From: Pontibacterium granulatum
GTDB taxonomy: Bacteria > Pseudomonadota > Gammaproteobacteria > Pseudomonadales > Balneatricaceae
NCBI RefSeq assembly: GCF_029961155.1
Contig: NZ_JASBRH010000022.1
Location: forward strand, 1-64,000
DNA: 64,000 nucleotides
Reading direction: 5' to 3'
Shown here: one piece after another, positions 45,113 to 54,706 of the stretch
Position numbering within the stretch: the first letter of the stretch is position 1
Layout: every line of letters begins with the position of its first letter
Translations under genes and position numbers: made by a program
Notes under the pieces: model-generated
The model's database searches: none
Seen by the model: only the letters and a program-made list of their open reading frames with translations
What the model was told of the DNA's origin: nothing

Positions 45113-45580
45113 ATGAGCACCGTAGCAATTGATCAACCTGTAGCCGATTTCACTGCAAAAGCGACCAGCGAGCAAACTGTAACCCTGTCAGAACTGCGCA
45201 GCAAAAACGTGGTTATCTATTTCTACCCGAAAGACAGCACCCCGGGCTGCACTACCGAAGGCCAGAATTTTCGCGACCTGATTGATGAATTTACCGCGCT
45301 GGACACTGTTATCTTTGGTGTATCCCGGGACGGCATGCGCGCACATGAAAACTTCAAAGCCAAACAGTCGTTTCCATTTGAGCTGATCAGTGACCCGGAC
45401 GAAGAACTGTGCAAGCAGTTCGACGTAATCAAACTGAAGAAAAACTACGGCCGTGAGTATATGGGCGTGGATCGCTCGACGTTTCTGATCGACAAGGAAG
45501 GCGTTCTACGTAAAGAATGGCGTAGTGTAAAAGTAAAAGGTCACGTTGATGAAGTACTGGAAGCGGTGAAGGGACTGTAA
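45113..45580 (+). CDS. bcp: Thioredoxin-dependent thiol peroxidase (BCP-type peroxiredoxin)
   Basis: This 155-residue peroxiredoxin has the peroxidatic motif FYPKDSTPGCTTEG with the peroxidatic cysteine. The resolving cysteine position a few residues later (as in E. coli Bcp) is replaced by glutamine/asparagine (EGQNF), so it probably works as a 1-Cys-type or uses a distant cysteine (LCKQF). It reduces hydroperoxides. AGGGAAAG precedes the ATG. It is divergent from dapA; in Pseudomonas a gcvR-like gene sits between them and is absent here. Confidence 0.94.
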   Translation: MSTVAIDQPVADFTAKATSEQTVTLSELRSKNVVIYFYPKDSTPGCTTEGQNFRDLIDEFTALDTVIFGVSRDGMRAHENFKAKQSFPFELISDPDEELCKQFDVIKLKKNYGREYMGVDRSTFLIDKEGVLRKEWRSVKVKGHVDEVLEAVKGL

Positions 45581-45613
45581 ACACCCCTTCATCCCCACAA
45601 AAAGAAACAAGCT

Positions 45614-45636
45614 GGGCCGGATTAGCTCTCCGGCCC
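45614..45636 (-). terminator. Possible terminator of perM
   Basis: GGGCCGG and CCGGCCC form a stem overlapping the perM stop; the minus-strand sequence after it includes TTTCTTTTTG. It may also serve bcp. Confidence 0.45.
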
Positions 45637-46698
45637 TTCAAGAACTTGTTGCGGTGCTTTCGGCCAGGCATTCACTATCGCCTTAACCAAGGTCGCCAGC
45701 GGGATCGCAAAGAAGACCCCCCAGAACCCCCAAAGACCACCAAACAGCAACACCGAAACAATGATGGACACAGGGTGCAGATTTACCGCCTCGGAAAAGA
45801 GCAACGGCACCAATACATTGCCGTCTAATGCCTGAATAATGGCGTAGGCGATCATCAGGTACATAAACTCATTGGTCCAGCCCCACTGAAAGAAGCCGAT
45901 CAACGCGACCGGCAGAGTCACCAGCGCCGCGCCGATGTATGGGATCAGTACCGACAGACCTACCATTATCCCCAGCAACGCTGCATAGTTGATACCCAGA
46001 ATCGCAAACACGATATAGGTGGTAGCGCCTACGATTACAATTTCAATCACTTTACCGCGTACGTAGTTGGCAATCTGGTCGTCCATCTCGCGCCAGACCT
46101 TAGTCATCATCTCGCGTTTCGCGGGTAGCAGTGAAGCCCACCAACTGGTAAGTGCACGGCCATCCTTCAGAAAAAAGAACACCAAAATCGGCACCAGCAC
46201 CAGATAGATCAGCAAAGCAACAACGCTACCAATCGAGTTGATTGAGAAAGTCACCACCCACTGCCCAACCTTTGATAACTCGCTGGCAGCCTGGTTGATC
46301 AGATCATTTACCTGCTCAGCCGAGATCACATCCGGATATTTTTCCGGCAACAGCAAAGCCAATGCCTGAACCTCACTCAATATTCGAGGAAGTTCGTTAA
46401 ACAGATTACCCGCCTGTTTCCACACCAACGGCAAAATAAACAGCAGCGTTGCCAGAAAGACCCCAACAAACAGCAGAAACACCAATAGAACCGACCAAAT
46501 ATGCGAAAAATTGCGCGATTCCAGCCAGTTGACCGCCCCCTGCATCAGGAATGCCAGGATCAGTCCCGCAAATACAGGTGTCAGCATCTGCCCCAGGGTA
46601 AGGATAACCAGCAACGCGCCACCCAACAGCACGAACAGCAGCACCGCCTCCTCGTCCGAGAAGTAACGGTCTATCCATTTGCTGAATATTCTATGCAT
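45622..46698 (-). CDS. perM: AI-2E family transporter / PerM-type permease
   Basis: This 358-residue inner-membrane protein has about eight hydrophobic segments, including VLLFVLLGGALLVILTLGQM, VPILVFFFLKDG and LGIMVGLSVLIPYIGAALVT, which are typical of the AI-2E/PerM superfamily. Members include the autoinducer-2 exporter TqsA and Na+/H+ antiporters; the substrate here is unknown. It lies in the conserved block nadA-bepA-tusA-like-perM-bcp-dapA. Confidence 0.9.
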   Translation of the reverse strand: MHRIFSKWIDRYFSDEEAVLLFVLLGGALLVILTLGQMLTPVFAGLILAFLMQGAVNWLESRNFSHIWSVLLVFLLFVGVFLATLLFILPLVWKQAGNLFNELPRILSEVQALALLLPEKYPDVISAEQVNDLINQAASELSKVGQWVVTFSINSIGSVVALLIYLVLVPILVFFFLKDGRALTSWWASLLPAKREMMTKVWREMDDQIANYVRGKVIEIVIVGATTYIVFAILGINYAALLGIMVGLSVLIPYIGAALVTLPVALIGFFQWGWTNEFMYLMIAYAIIQALDGNVLVPLLFSEAVNLHPVSIIVSVLLFGGLWGFWGVFFAIPLATLVKAIVNAWPKAPQQVLEGPES

Positions 46699-46727
46699 TA
46701 TCGATTCTCAACTCTCAGGCCGCAGAA

Positions 46728-46964
46728 CTAACCACGTTGAATAATATAGACGTACGGCTCTTCATCGGTGAACGAATCCAGCATCACGTGGTCGGATTGT
46801 TCTGTGTACGCCTTGAAATCGCGGATCGAACCGGCGTCCGTCGCAATAACCTTTAATACCTGACCAACCTCCAGTCGGTTAAGTGCTTGTTTTGCCTTCA
46901 ATAGAGGCAATGGGCAGTTCAGTCCAGAGGCGTCCAGGATTTCATCAATTGCAGGTTCAGTCAT
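46728..46964 (-). CDS. TusA-like sulfur carrier protein
   Basis: This 78-residue protein has the TusA/YeeD motif LDASGLNCPLPLLKAKQALN with the active cysteine in CPLP. By synteny (between perM and bepA) it matches Pseudomonas aeruginosa PA1006, a TusA-like protein linked to molybdenum homeostasis and nitrate respiration. Thus it is more likely to serve molybdenum enzymes than tRNA thiolation; that assignment is an inference from gene order. Confidence 0.9.
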   Translation of the reverse strand: MTEPAIDEILDASGLNCPLPLLKAKQALNRLEVGQVLKVIATDAGSIRDFKAYTEQSDHVMLDSFTDEEPYVYIIQRG

Positions 46965-47068
46965 TAACGTATCTTTACAACGTACCGGGTTGAGTAAAAT
47001 TCATCAGCCCAGCACTATATAACAATTTTTTGAGTATTAGCAGCGCGTTTTCGGACGGATTCTAAACC

Positions 47069-48511
47069 ATGCCTATTTATCGCTTTTTTCTACCGCTGAT
47101 AACATCCTTATTGTTGGTTTTTCAGACTAATTCACTACACGCCGCCAACAGCGGCCTGCCTTCGCTCAGCGACAGCGGCTTCTCTACCACTCCTCAGGAA
47201 GAGTATCTGCTTGGCCGCACCTGGGTACGCATGCTGCGCGGATCAGCACGCTTGTACGAAGACCCAATCGTCGTTGCCTACCTTGAAGACTTGCTCTGGA
47301 ATGTTGCTCAATACAGTCAGCTGACCGACCACCGCCTGGAACTTGTAGTGCTCGACAACCCCACCCTGAACGCCTTTGCCGTTCCCGGCGGCATTGTTGG
47401 CGTGCACTCAGGGCTGGTTGAAGCCGCCCAGAGCGAAGACGAATTGGCGTCAGTCATCGCCCACGAATTGGCACACTTGAGCCAACGCCACTACGCAGCC
47501 CAAATCGACCAGCAGCGTCGCAATCAGCCATTCTTTCTGGCGGCAATGCTGGGCAGCCTGCTTATCGCTGCCGCAGACGGCCAGGGGGGTACCGCCGCAC
47601 TGTCTTCAACCCTCGCCGCAAACCAAGCTTCTATGCTGGCCTTCAGCCGCCAGAACGAACGCGAAGCGGATTATATCGGCATGCAAACCCTGACCGTCGC
47701 CGGCTTTGATCCAGCCGCTATGCCGAAGATGTTTTCTCGCCTGCAGGCCAATGCACGCTATGGCAGCAAGCCACCCGAGTTTCTGCTGACACACCCGGTA
47801 ACAGAATCCCGAATTGCCGACTCCCTCAACCGGGCCGCGAACTTGCCGACGCCGGAGCCTCGCCCGGATGCCATCGACTTCGATCTGGTGCAAGCCCGCA
47901 TCGTTGCGAACTACGCACAAGATGCAGACAAACTGCTCACCAGCCTGACAAGCAAGCGCAACCAGCAGGACAACGATACCCTGCGCTACGCCACAGTGAT
48001 GGCAGCGATCAAAGCAAATAAGTACGAGCTGGCGGCGGAAGCTGTTAACGAAATGAGCACAGACTTTAAACGAAAACTCCCGGTCCGCTTGGCACTGGCG
48101 GAACTAAACATTGCGCGCAAGCAATACAGCGAAGCCAAAAAAGAGCTTCGCGCGGTCCTAAAACTGTTCCCGGATAATTATCCGGCCAATGCGATCTATG
48201 CTGAGCTGCTACTGCATCAGGGCCAGAATAGCCATGCAATTGCGGTTTACAAAAAGCTGGCGGAGCAACGCCCTAATGATCCGAATATCCGCTACAACCT
48301 GGCAGAAGTTCACGGATTAGCAGGCAACACATTAGATGTACACATTGCACGCGTTGAGTATTTCATGTTGACCGGCAACCTTGATCTCGCATTGCGACAG
48401 CTTAAATTTGCGCAACGCACCCCTCAACTGACCGAGGAAGAGCGCTCACAGCTGGAAGCCCTGGAGCAGGAAGCAAAACAGATAAGGGAACAGATGAAAA
48501 AGGTGATGTGA
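47069..48511 (+). CDS. bepA: Periplasmic M48 metalloprotease/chaperone BepA
   Basis: This 480-residue protein has a signal peptide (LPLITSLLLVFQTNSLHAAN). Its M48 protease domain has HELAH at 132-136 and the third-ligand region EREAD at 197-201. The C-terminal TPR region starts at about 275 (RLALAELNIARKQYSEAKKE and further repeats). BepA helps assemble LptD and degrades stalled outer-membrane proteins. It is divergent from the tusA-like gene and convergent with nadA, with a strong shared terminator. Confidence 0.95.
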   Translation: MPIYRFFLPLITSLLLVFQTNSLHAANSGLPSLSDSGFSTTPQEEYLLGRTWVRMLRGSARLYEDPIVVAYLEDLLWNVAQYSQLTDHRLELVVLDNPTLNAFAVPGGIVGVHSGLVEAAQSEDELASVIAHELAHLSQRHYAAQIDQQRRNQPFFLAAMLGSLLIAAADGQGGTAALSSTLAANQASMLAFSRQNEREADYIGMQTLTVAGFDPAAMPKMFSRLQANARYGSKPPEFLLTHPVTESRIADSLNRAANLPTPEPRPDAIDFDLVQARIVANYAQDADKLLTSLTSKRNQQDNDTLRYATVMAAIKANKYELAAEAVNEMSTDFKRKLPVRLALAELNIARKQYSEAKKELRAVLKLFPDNYPANAIYAELLLHQGQNSHAIAVYKKLAEQRPNDPNIRYNLAEVHGLAGNTLDVHIARVEYFMLTGNLDLALRQLKFAQRTPQLTEEERSQLEALEQEAKQIREQMKKVM

Positions 48512-48534
48512 TCCAATACCAAACACGCAGACAC

Positions 48535-48564
48535 GAAAAAGCCGCACATTAGTGCGGCTTTTTA
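48535..48564. terminator. Bidirectional terminator between bepA and nadA
   Basis: AAAAAGCCGCAC and GTGCGGCTTTTT pair around ATTA with T-runs on both strands, between convergent genes. Confidence 0.93.
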
Positions 48565-48585
48565 TTTTCAGAATACGAAAACAAT

Positions 48586-49638
48586 TTACTTATTCATGTC
48601 CGCTGAGAAGTCGAGCATACGCTGCAATGGACGGCGCGCGTCTTCAACCAGTTCCGGTGACACAACCACCTCGTCCTTACCTTCCTGCAGACACTGCATG
48701 ATGTTTTGCAGATCGTTCATTGCCATCCAAGGGCAGTGCGCACAGCTGCGGCATGTTGCACCGGAGCCTGCGGTTGGCGCTTCCAGGAACTCTTTGCCTG
48801 GCGCCGCCTGCTGCATCTTGTAGAAAATCGCACGATCGGTAGCCACGATGAAATGCTTGTTTGGCAGGTCGTGGGCAGCCTTGATCAACTGCGACGTAGA
48901 ACCTACGGCATCTGCGATCTCAACCACAGAATCAGGCGACTCCGGGTGTACCAGTATCGCTGCATCCGGATACACCTGTTTCAGTTCCAGAATACCTTTC
49001 GCTTTGAACTCTTCGTGCACGATGCAGGCACCATCCCACATCAGCATTTCGATTCCGGTCTGCTTCTGAACGTAAGCACCCAAGTGCTTATCAGGCGCCC
49101 AGATGATCTTCTTGCCTTCATCTGCCAGGTGCTCAACCACCTGCAGTGCAATGCTGGACGTTACTACCCAGTCTGCACGTGCCTTAACCGCAGCAGAGGT
49201 ATTGGCATAAACAACCACTTCATGGTCAGGATGCGCATCACAGAACGCACTGAATTCATCGATCGGGCAACCGATGTCCAGGGAACAGGTTGCTTCCAGT
49301 GTTGGCATCAGAATGCGCTTTTCAGGACTCAGGATCTTCGCCGTCTCACCCATGAAGCGCACCCCCGCTACAACCAGCGTACTTGCTTCATGAGCACTAC
49401 CAAAGCGCGCCATCTCCAGAGAGTCTGACACACAGCCACCCGTTTCATCAGCCAATTCCTGAATCAGGGGATCAGTGTAGTAGTGCGCTACAAGACACGC
49501 ATCCTTCTCTTTTAACAGTTTTTTAATCTGGTCCTTGTACTCTTCGACCTCTTGTCGAGAGTGACCGGAAGGAAGGTGTTCTTTTGCAAAGTGCTCCTGG
49601 ACCAGGATGCGGTCGGAGATTTCCTGCTTGCTCAACAT
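48586..49638 (-). CDS. nadA: Quinolinate synthase
   Basis: This 350-residue 4Fe-4S enzyme condenses iminoaspartate with dihydroxyacetone phosphate in NAD synthesis. It has [34 protein letters not shown], the [10 protein letters not shown] region and the C-terminal [13 protein letters not shown]. Three cysteines in these segments are the expected cluster ligands. Length is normal. It is transcribed alone; nadB and nadC are not in the window. Confidence 0.96.
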   Translation of the reverse strand: MLSKQEISDRILVQEHFAKEHLPSGHSRQEVEEYKDQIKKLLKEKDACLVAHYYTDPLIQELADETGGCVSDSLEMARFGSAHEASTLVVAGVRFMGETAKILSPEKRILMPTLEATCSLDIGCPIDEFSAFCDAHPDHEVVVYANTSAAVKARADWVVTSSIALQVVEHLADEGKKIIWAPDKHLGAYVQKQTGIEMLMWDGACIVHEEFKAKGILELKQVYPDAAILVHPESPDSVVEIADAVGSTSQLIKAAHDLPNKHFIVATDRAIFYKMQQAAPGKEFLEAPTAGSGATCRSCAHCPWMAMNDLQNIMQCLQEGKDEVVVSPELVEDARRPLQRMLDFSADMNK

Positions 49639-49788
49639 GTAAGTAACTGTTTCTTAATTATAAAGGCTGAATTGAAACGCCAGACGGTAAACCCTCTGGC
49701 CGCAGTCCGATTATACCATAGTCACACCACAGCTGGATTACCGTGCGGTGATAATAAAGCAACAGAATCTGTAATAAACAGCGGAAAC

Positions 49789-49818
49789 GAAAAAGGAGCA
49801 CCAATGCGCTCCTTTTTC
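49789..49818 (-). terminator. Terminator of the tRNA-Lys genes
   Basis: AAAAGGAGC and GCTCCTTTTT pair around an 8-base loop; on the minus strand the stem is followed by a T-run. It lies just downstream of the tRNA pair. Confidence 0.8.
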
Positions 49819-49824
49819 TGAATC

Positions 49825-49900
49825 TGGTGGGTCGTATAGGATTCGAACCTATGACCAATTGGTTAAAAGCCAACTGCTCTACCAACTGAGCTAACGACCC
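49825..49900 (-). tRNA. tRNA-Lys (anticodon UUU), second copy of the transcript
   Basis: A complete 76-base cloverleaf with the encoded CCA end. On the minus strand the acceptor GGGTCGT pairs with ACGACCC, the anticodon loop is CTTTTAA with UUU, and the T-arm has GGTTCGAATCC. It is identical to the copy at 49917-49992. Confidence 0.97.
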
Positions 49901-49916
49901 GGTAGAGATCATTGAG

Positions 49917-49992
49917 TGGTGGGTCGTATAGGATTCGAACCTATGACCAATTGGTTAAAAGCCAACTGCTCTACCAACTGAGCTAACGACCC
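49917..49992 (-). tRNA. tRNA-Lys (anticodon UUU), first copy of the transcript
   Basis: Identical 76-base tRNA-Lys with encoded CCA, separated by 16 bases from the other copy. A promoter lies directly upstream and one terminator follows both, so they form one transcript. The position next to queC matches the tRNA-Lys of Pseudomonas. Confidence 0.97.
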
Positions 49993-50008
49993 GCTCAATG
50001 GAGTGCGT

Positions 50009-50036
50009 ATATTACGCTCTCATTTTTAAAGTGCAA
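50009..50036 (-). promoter_or_regulatory. Promoter of the tRNA-Lys pair
   Basis: On the minus strand TTGCAC (50031-50036), 16 bases, then TAATAT (50009-50014). It is placed for a start near 50001, just before the first tRNA. Confidence 0.65.
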
Positions 50037-50083
50037 GCACTAATTGTGAAAAATCTTACTTAAACAATAATTTTTTCAACAAG

Positions 50084-50764
50084 TTAAACGTAGCGGGTTG
50101 GATCCGGTACACCAGCATCCACAAACCCCTTGGCACGCAGGCGACAGCTATCACACTGCCCACAGGCACGACCATCGTCGTCTGCCTGGTAACAGGATAC
50201 AGTCAAACCGTAATCCACTCCCAAAGCTGTACCCTGCTGGATAATCTCTGCCTTGGTCAAATCGATCAACGGTGTTTCCAGCATTAGCTTGGTACCGGTT
50301 ACACCCGCCTTAGTGGCAAGGTTAGCCATTGCCTCAAATGCGGCAATATACTCCGGACGGCAGTCCGGGTAGCCGGAATAGTCCACTGCATTCACACCGA
50401 TAAAGATGTGGTGTGCATCCAGCACCTCAGCCCAGCCTAACGCGAGTGACAGAAATACCGTATTACGGGCCGGAACGTAGGTTACGGGAATCCCCTCTTC
50501 CTCCTGCTCCGGTACATCAATACTGTGATCGGTTAACGCAGAGCCGCCGAAATCCTCGAGATGCAAACGCACAACCCGGTGCTCCTTGACATCCATCTGC
50601 GCTGCAACCTTGCGCGCCGCATTCAGCTCTGTCACCGAACGCTGGCCATAATCAAAGCTCAGCACATAACATTCGAATCCCTGGTCTTTAGCCATCGCCA
50701 ACGCGGTAGCAGAATCCAGGCCACCAGACAGCAGCACGACTGCCTTTTTAACAGCACTAGTCAT
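50084..50764 (-). CDS. queC: 7-cyano-7-deazaguanine synthase
   Basis: This 226-residue enzyme makes preQ0 for queuosine, using ATP and ammonia. It has the PP-loop [17 protein letters not shown] and the zinc-binding cysteines in [19 protein letters not shown]. The start [12 protein letters not shown] at 50764 is conserved; the upstream in-frame start at 50824 would run into cpoB. In many relatives queE lies between cpoB and queC; here it is absent. It is probably the last gene of the tol-pal transcript. Confidence 0.96.
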   Translation of the reverse strand: MTSAVKKAVVLLSGGLDSATALAMAKDQGFECYVLSFDYGQRSVTELNAARKVAAQMDVKEHRVVRLHLEDFGGSALTDHSIDVPEQEEEGIPVTYVPARNTVFLSLALGWAEVLDAHHIFIGVNAVDYSGYPDCRPEYIAAFEAMANLATKAGVTGTKLMLETPLIDLTKAEIIQQGTALGVDYGLTVSCYQADDDGRACGQCDSCRLRAKGFVDAGVPDPTRYV

Positions 50765-50786
50765 AAAGAAACTTCCAGGAAAACGA

Positions 50787-51665
50787 TTACTGGCGCTTAA
50801 ACTCTTCGACGAGTGGCGCCACATTGGACTTCGGATGGTTCTTTAACACGTAATCCAGATATTCATCAGAACGTGCTTTATCACCCAACTCACTATAGAT
50901 CACACCCAACTTATACGCGGCATGCGGCGCTTTGGGATGATCAGGAAACTGGCCGAGTACAAGCGCAAAGGACTCACGCGCCAACTCGAGCTCCTGCTCA
51001 GCGTGGTGAATCTCACCCATCCAGTAGTGTGCGTTTGCTACACGAGGACTGTTAGGATAATCACGCACGAAGGCATTAAACGCGACAACGGCACCGGCAA
51101 AGTCACGCGCCCGCACCAATGCAAATGCATCACGGTACGCTTTCGAATCGGACACACCGTTTTTTACACTGGACGCCGGCTGCGCTGGCTTAACCTGAGA
51201 CTGTACTGCTGAAACAGCACCGGCAGAATCCGTCGTGGTCTGCGGCTCAGGCTGTGGTGCAGTTGATTCAAACCCTGAAGGCGTCACACCACCAGACTGC
51301 TCGGACAAAGCAGCTACTGGCGGCTTACTGGAAGCAGCACTTGCCCCCGAATTGCTCATCAGAGCACTGATTCGACGATCCAGATCGCGGTATCGGTCCA
51401 GCTGTTGACCTTCCATCTTCTTAATACGGAAAGCCTGTTGCTCAAGCTCACCGCGCAAAGAACGGACTTCGTCCTGCAGCTGTTGAATGATCATCAAGAG
51501 TTGCGCATTACCACTCGCAGCGGACGGCTGGGCAGCCAGATTACCCTGAGCCAGCACCGGCTCATCATCTGTGCGAATCTCGATAACGGGGGGGGATGCC
51601 GCCATGGCGCCAGCACTGAAAGACAGTGCCAGCGCGATGGTGGAGAATCGACGAACTGAAGACAT
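50787..51665 (-). CDS. cpoB: Cell division coordinator CpoB (YbgF)
   Basis: This 292-residue periplasmic protein has a signal peptide ([15 protein letters not shown]). A trimerising coiled-coil region follows (about 50-110: [33 protein letters not shown]), then a variable Ser/Ala/Gln linker, and a C-terminal TPR domain from about 170 ([20 protein letters not shown], then [20 protein letters not shown]). It couples outer-membrane constriction to septal murein synthesis through TolA. Its start overlaps the pal stop by 1 base. Confidence 0.94.
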   Translation of the reverse strand: MSSVRRFSTIALALSFSAGAMAASPPVIEIRTDDEPVLAQGNLAAQPSAASGNAQLLMIIQQLQDEVRSLRGELEQQAFRIKKMEGQQLDRYRDLDRRISALMSNSGASAASSKPPVAALSEQSGGVTPSGFESTAPQPEPQTTTDSAGAVSAVQSQVKPAQPASSVKNGVSDSKAYRDAFALVRARDFAGAVVAFNAFVRDYPNSPRVANAHYWMGEIHHAEQELELARESFALVLGQFPDHPKAPHAAYKLGVIYSELGDKARSDEYLDYVLKNHPKSNVAPLVEEFKRQ

Positions 51666-52213
51666 TAGTTGCTAACGTATTTCAGCTCTACGCGACGGTT
51701 CTGAGCCCAAGACTCAGAAGTGTGGCCCAGCATTGCTGGCTTCTCTTCACCGTAGCTGATGGTTTCGATCTGGTTCGCGTTTACGCCGTTAACCTGCAGG
51801 ATGCGAGCAACAGCCTGTGCACGACGCTCACCCAGAGCCATGTTGTATTCACGGGTACCACGCTCATCCGCGTGACCTTCCAGGCGTACGGAAGCGCTTG
51901 GAGTTGCTGCCAGATAAGCAGCGTGTTTTTCCAGAGCTGCCAGCCCGTCCTGTTTTACAACAGATCGGTCAAAGTCGAAGTAGAAAACAGACTGCAGGGC
52001 AGCTGCAGCTGCAGCATCATCAGCCGCTTTCTGTGCAGCCAGTTCAGCAGCAGAAACGCCACCGGAAACTTCAGCACCCTGAGTGCTTGCGGTATCAGTT
52101 GCAGTATCAGTACCTGCAGCACCAGTATCAGTACCACCAGTTGTACTACAACCCGCAGCCCATGCTACAGACAGGGTCAGCGCAACGGCCTTGGCTACAT
52201 TGGAAGCTTTCAT
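51665..52213 (-). CDS. pal: Peptidoglycan-associated lipoprotein Pal
   Basis: This 182-residue outer-membrane lipoprotein has the lipobox AWAAGC with the lipidated C22. A Thr/Asp/Ala-rich linker follows, then the OmpA-type murein-binding domain (VFYFDFDRSVVKQDGLAALE, VRLEGHADERGTREYNMALG, RRAQAVARIL). It bridges the outer membrane to peptidoglycan and binds TolB. The ATG at 52213 starts the signal peptide; an upstream in-frame methionine is not credible. Confidence 0.96.
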   Translation of the reverse strand: MKASNVAKAVALTLSVAWAAGCSTTGGTDTGAAGTDTATDTASTQGAEVSGGVSAAELAAQKAADDAAAAAALQSVFYFDFDRSVVKQDGLAALEKHAAYLAATPSASVRLEGHADERGTREYNMALGERRAQAVARILQVNGVNANQIETISYGEEKPAMLGHTSESWAQNRRVELKYVSN

Positions 52214-52317
52214 CGAATACTCCTGTAATATCCTTGATATGCTGGTCTCAACCAACATTAAAAATCGGTAAATTTAGATTATTCCCAACTGACGCATACG
52301 TTATAGGCTGGCCGCAC

Positions 52318-53619
52318 TTATTGCAAGTATGGAGACCACGCCGGTTCACGCACATGTCCCTGCGAGTCTGGCAACAGAAAACGCACGTTGCCGTCCAGTG
52401 TTACGCCACCCAGAACCCCTCGAGTACCCTTCTGCGTAGCGTAAAGAATCATACTGCCGTTTGGTGCGATCGTTGGCGACTCATCCAGGAAGGTTTCAGT
52501 CAGCACATCAAGGCGCGACGTCTTCAAATCCTGTACGGCAATTCGGAAAATATTGTCATCCCCACGATGCACCATCGCCAGGAAACGACCATCCTGAGTC
52601 AATGAACCACGGCCGTTGTAGTTACCTTCATAGGTCAAACGGTCAATAGTCCTGCTCTTCAGATGCATCTGATAGATCTGTGGCAACCCGCCGCGATCGG
52701 AGGTAAAGATAATGGAACGACCGTCTGGCGCCCAGCTTGGCTCTGTATCGATACCGTAGTGGTGGGTCATACGGGTCAGTTTACGCTTAAGCAGATCCAG
52801 GATGTACACTTCAGGGTTGCCGTCTTTGGACAGAACCAGCGCCATCTTACTGCCATCCGGTGACCAGGCTGGCGCGCCGTTCAGCCCTTTGAAAGACTGC
52901 ACTTTCTGGCGCTGACCGGTACGCAGATCCTGGATGTAGATCGCTGGACGTGTGCTTTCAAACGACACATAGGCCACGCGACGTGCATCCCGGGACCAGC
53001 TAGGCGACATAATCGGCTCTTTAGACTCCAGAATCGTACGTGGACGCGCACCGTCGGAATCAGCCATTCGCAACTGGTAACGGTAGTTATCCGGTCCCAG
53101 CTGTTGCGCCGTTACATACAGAATACGGGTATAGAACGCACCTTTAACGCCAGTCAAGTATTCATAGATGTTGTCGGCAATAACGTGGGCGATATCCCGC
53201 AGACCATTGCGACTGCCCACACGCGCATCGCGCAGGATCAACTCCTCTTTGATCACGTCGTACACTTCGTACTCGACACGCACAGAATCACCCTGTGCCG
53301 CACTCATACGGCCAATGACCAAGAATTCCTGCCCGAGAGAGCGCCAATCACGGAACGCGACCTCGTTCTGACGGGTTGGATTACTGAGCATGTTGTTGCG
53401 CTCCATCACGCGGAACAGACCACTGCGCGCGAAGTCGTTGGCGATCACACCCGCGACATCTTCAGCCAAACCGTAACTTCCGCTCCAGGAGAACGGCACC
53501 ACCGCCAGCGGCGTTGGCTTATCCACACCCTGTGTTACCTCAATACGTAACTCCGCCTTGAGCGGCAGCGAAACCAATAACACAGACAACACAGCAACGA
53601 TGTATTTATAAAGTCTCAC
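52318..53619 (-). CDS. tolB: Tol-Pal system periplasmic protein TolB
   Basis: This 433-residue protein starts at a GTG preceded by GGAG. A signal peptide (YIVAVLSVLLVSLPLKAE) is followed by the TolB N-domain (RIEVTQGVDKPTPLAVVPFS) and a six-bladed beta-propeller with repeats such as MSPSWSRDARRVAYVSFES, GAPAWSPDGSKMALVLSKDG and TEPSWAPDGRSIIFTSDRGG. It links TolA, Pal and outer-membrane proteins. Confidence 0.97.
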   Translation of the reverse strand: MRLYKYIVAVLSVLLVSLPLKAELRIEVTQGVDKPTPLAVVPFSWSGSYGLAEDVAGVIANDFARSGLFRVMERNNMLSNPTRQNEVAFRDWRSLGQEFLVIGRMSAAQGDSVRVEYEVYDVIKEELILRDARVGSRNGLRDIAHVIADNIYEYLTGVKGAFYTRILYVTAQQLGPDNYRYQLRMADSDGARPRTILESKEPIMSPSWSRDARRVAYVSFESTRPAIYIQDLRTGQRQKVQSFKGLNGAPAWSPDGSKMALVLSKDGNPEVYILDLLKRKLTRMTHHYGIDTEPSWAPDGRSIIFTSDRGGLPQIYQMHLKSRTIDRLTYEGNYNGRGSLTQDGRFLAMVHRGDDNIFRIAVQDLKTSRLDVLTETFLDESPTIAPNGSMILYATQKGTRGVLGGVTLDGNVRFLLPDSQGHVREPAWSPYLQ

Positions 53620-53724
53620 TGTAAGATTCTCCGATCTTTATAATGACCTGTTTACGCTTGCACATTAGCGAGTACGACACGCACACAATATCAGTAGTTC
53701 CAATAAACTGATGTTACTTACTGT

Positions 53725-54696
53725 CTAACGGCGCAAATCCTCTGGGCGGAAGATCATCGTAAACTTACGGTAATACCGATCAAACACCGCTGGATCAAGG
53801 TTCTGCAACTCCGGAAAACGCTCCGCTTTCATCACCGCACGTACCGCATCACGATCAAACCGGTCATCACCGCTCGACTTACTCACATATGCATCATCCA
53901 CCTCCCCTGAAGGAAGCAGATGAATGGAAAGCTCAACGATCATTCCGTTGCGGGCGCTGGCGGATCGACGCCAATTGCTAGAGATCAGCTCACGCACATA
54001 AGACTCGTAACTCTGCGCAGACTGACGCCCCTCCTCTTCTGCCAGCAACGCTTCCTCTTCAGCCATTGCCGCAGCCAGAGCGCTCTGACGCGCTTTTTCA
54101 GCGGCCGCTTTACGACGCGCTTCTTCCTCAGCCTTACGTTTCTTCTCGGCTGCTATACGCTCCTGCTCTTGGCGCTTTCGCTCAGCGTCCGCTTTCTTAC
54201 GCGCGTCTTCAGCTGCTTTTTTCTCAGCGGCTTTTTTCGCTGCCAACTCTTTCTGACGTTTGGCTTCAGCCTTGCGCTTAGCTTCGTCCGCTTTGCGCTT
54301 CTTCTCGGCTTCCTTCTTACGTGCTATTTCCTGCTTGCGCTTCTTCTCGGCCGCAGCTTTCCTGGCCACTTCCTCTTTGCGCTTTTGCTCAGCGGCTTTT
54401 TTCTTCGCAATCTCTTGCTTGCGTTTTTTCTCGGCCGTAGCCTTCTTACGTTTTTCTTCCGCTATTTTCTTCTGCCGGGCCTGCTCTGCTGCCTTTTTCT
54501 TGGCAGCTTCTGCCTGACGCTTTTTATCGGCCTGCGTGGTCACCGTTTTCAGATCAACAATCTGGGCGCTAACGTGCCTCGGCACACGACGCACCTCTTT
54601 TTCCTGGTCAAACCAGATATCCGCCAGAACAAAGAACACCGCACCGTGCAATAACAGCGCCAGCAAGGCAGGGACAAAATAACTGTTTAGTCTCAC
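53725..54696 (-). CDS. tolA: Cell envelope integrity protein TolA
   Basis: This 323-residue protein has an N-terminal membrane anchor (YFVPALLALLLHGAVFFVLA), which contacts TolQ/TolR. A long helical domain rich in Lys, Ala, Glu and Arg (about 50-215) and a C-terminal domain (about 225-323: SYVRELISSNWRRSASARNG, then GDDRFDRDAVRAVMKAERFP) complete it. It starts at GTG, 10 bases after the tolR stop. The repetitive coding region produces long open frames on the other strand that are not genes. Confidence 0.95.
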   Translation of the reverse strand: MRLNSYFVPALLALLLHGAVFFVLADIWFDQEKEVRRVPRHVSAQIVDLKTVTTQADKKRQAEAAKKKAAEQARQKKIAEEKRKKATAEKKRKQEIAKKKAAEQKRKEEVARKAAAEKKRKQEIARKKEAEKKRKADEAKRKAEAKRQKELAAKKAAEKKAAEDARKKADAERKRQEQERIAAEKKRKAEEEARRKAAAEKARQSALAAAMAEEEALLAEEEGRQSAQSYESYVRELISSNWRRSASARNGMIVELSIHLLPSGEVDDAYVSKSSGDDRFDRDAVRAVMKAERFPELQNLDPAVFDRYYRKFTMIFRPEDLRR

Positions 54697-54706
54697 CAGA
54701 TTGGCC

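Noticed and set aside
49825-49992. The 76-base direct repeat as a mobile element or attachment-site duplication
   Set aside because: Both copies are complete tRNA-Lys genes 16 bases apart with no integrase or foreign DNA, so simple tandem duplication explains them.
53920-54654. A hydrophobic plus-strand frame opposite tolA that looks like a membrane protein
   Set aside because: It is the complement of the Lys/Ala/Glu repeats of tolA, which reads as Leu/Phe/Ser; it is compositional only.
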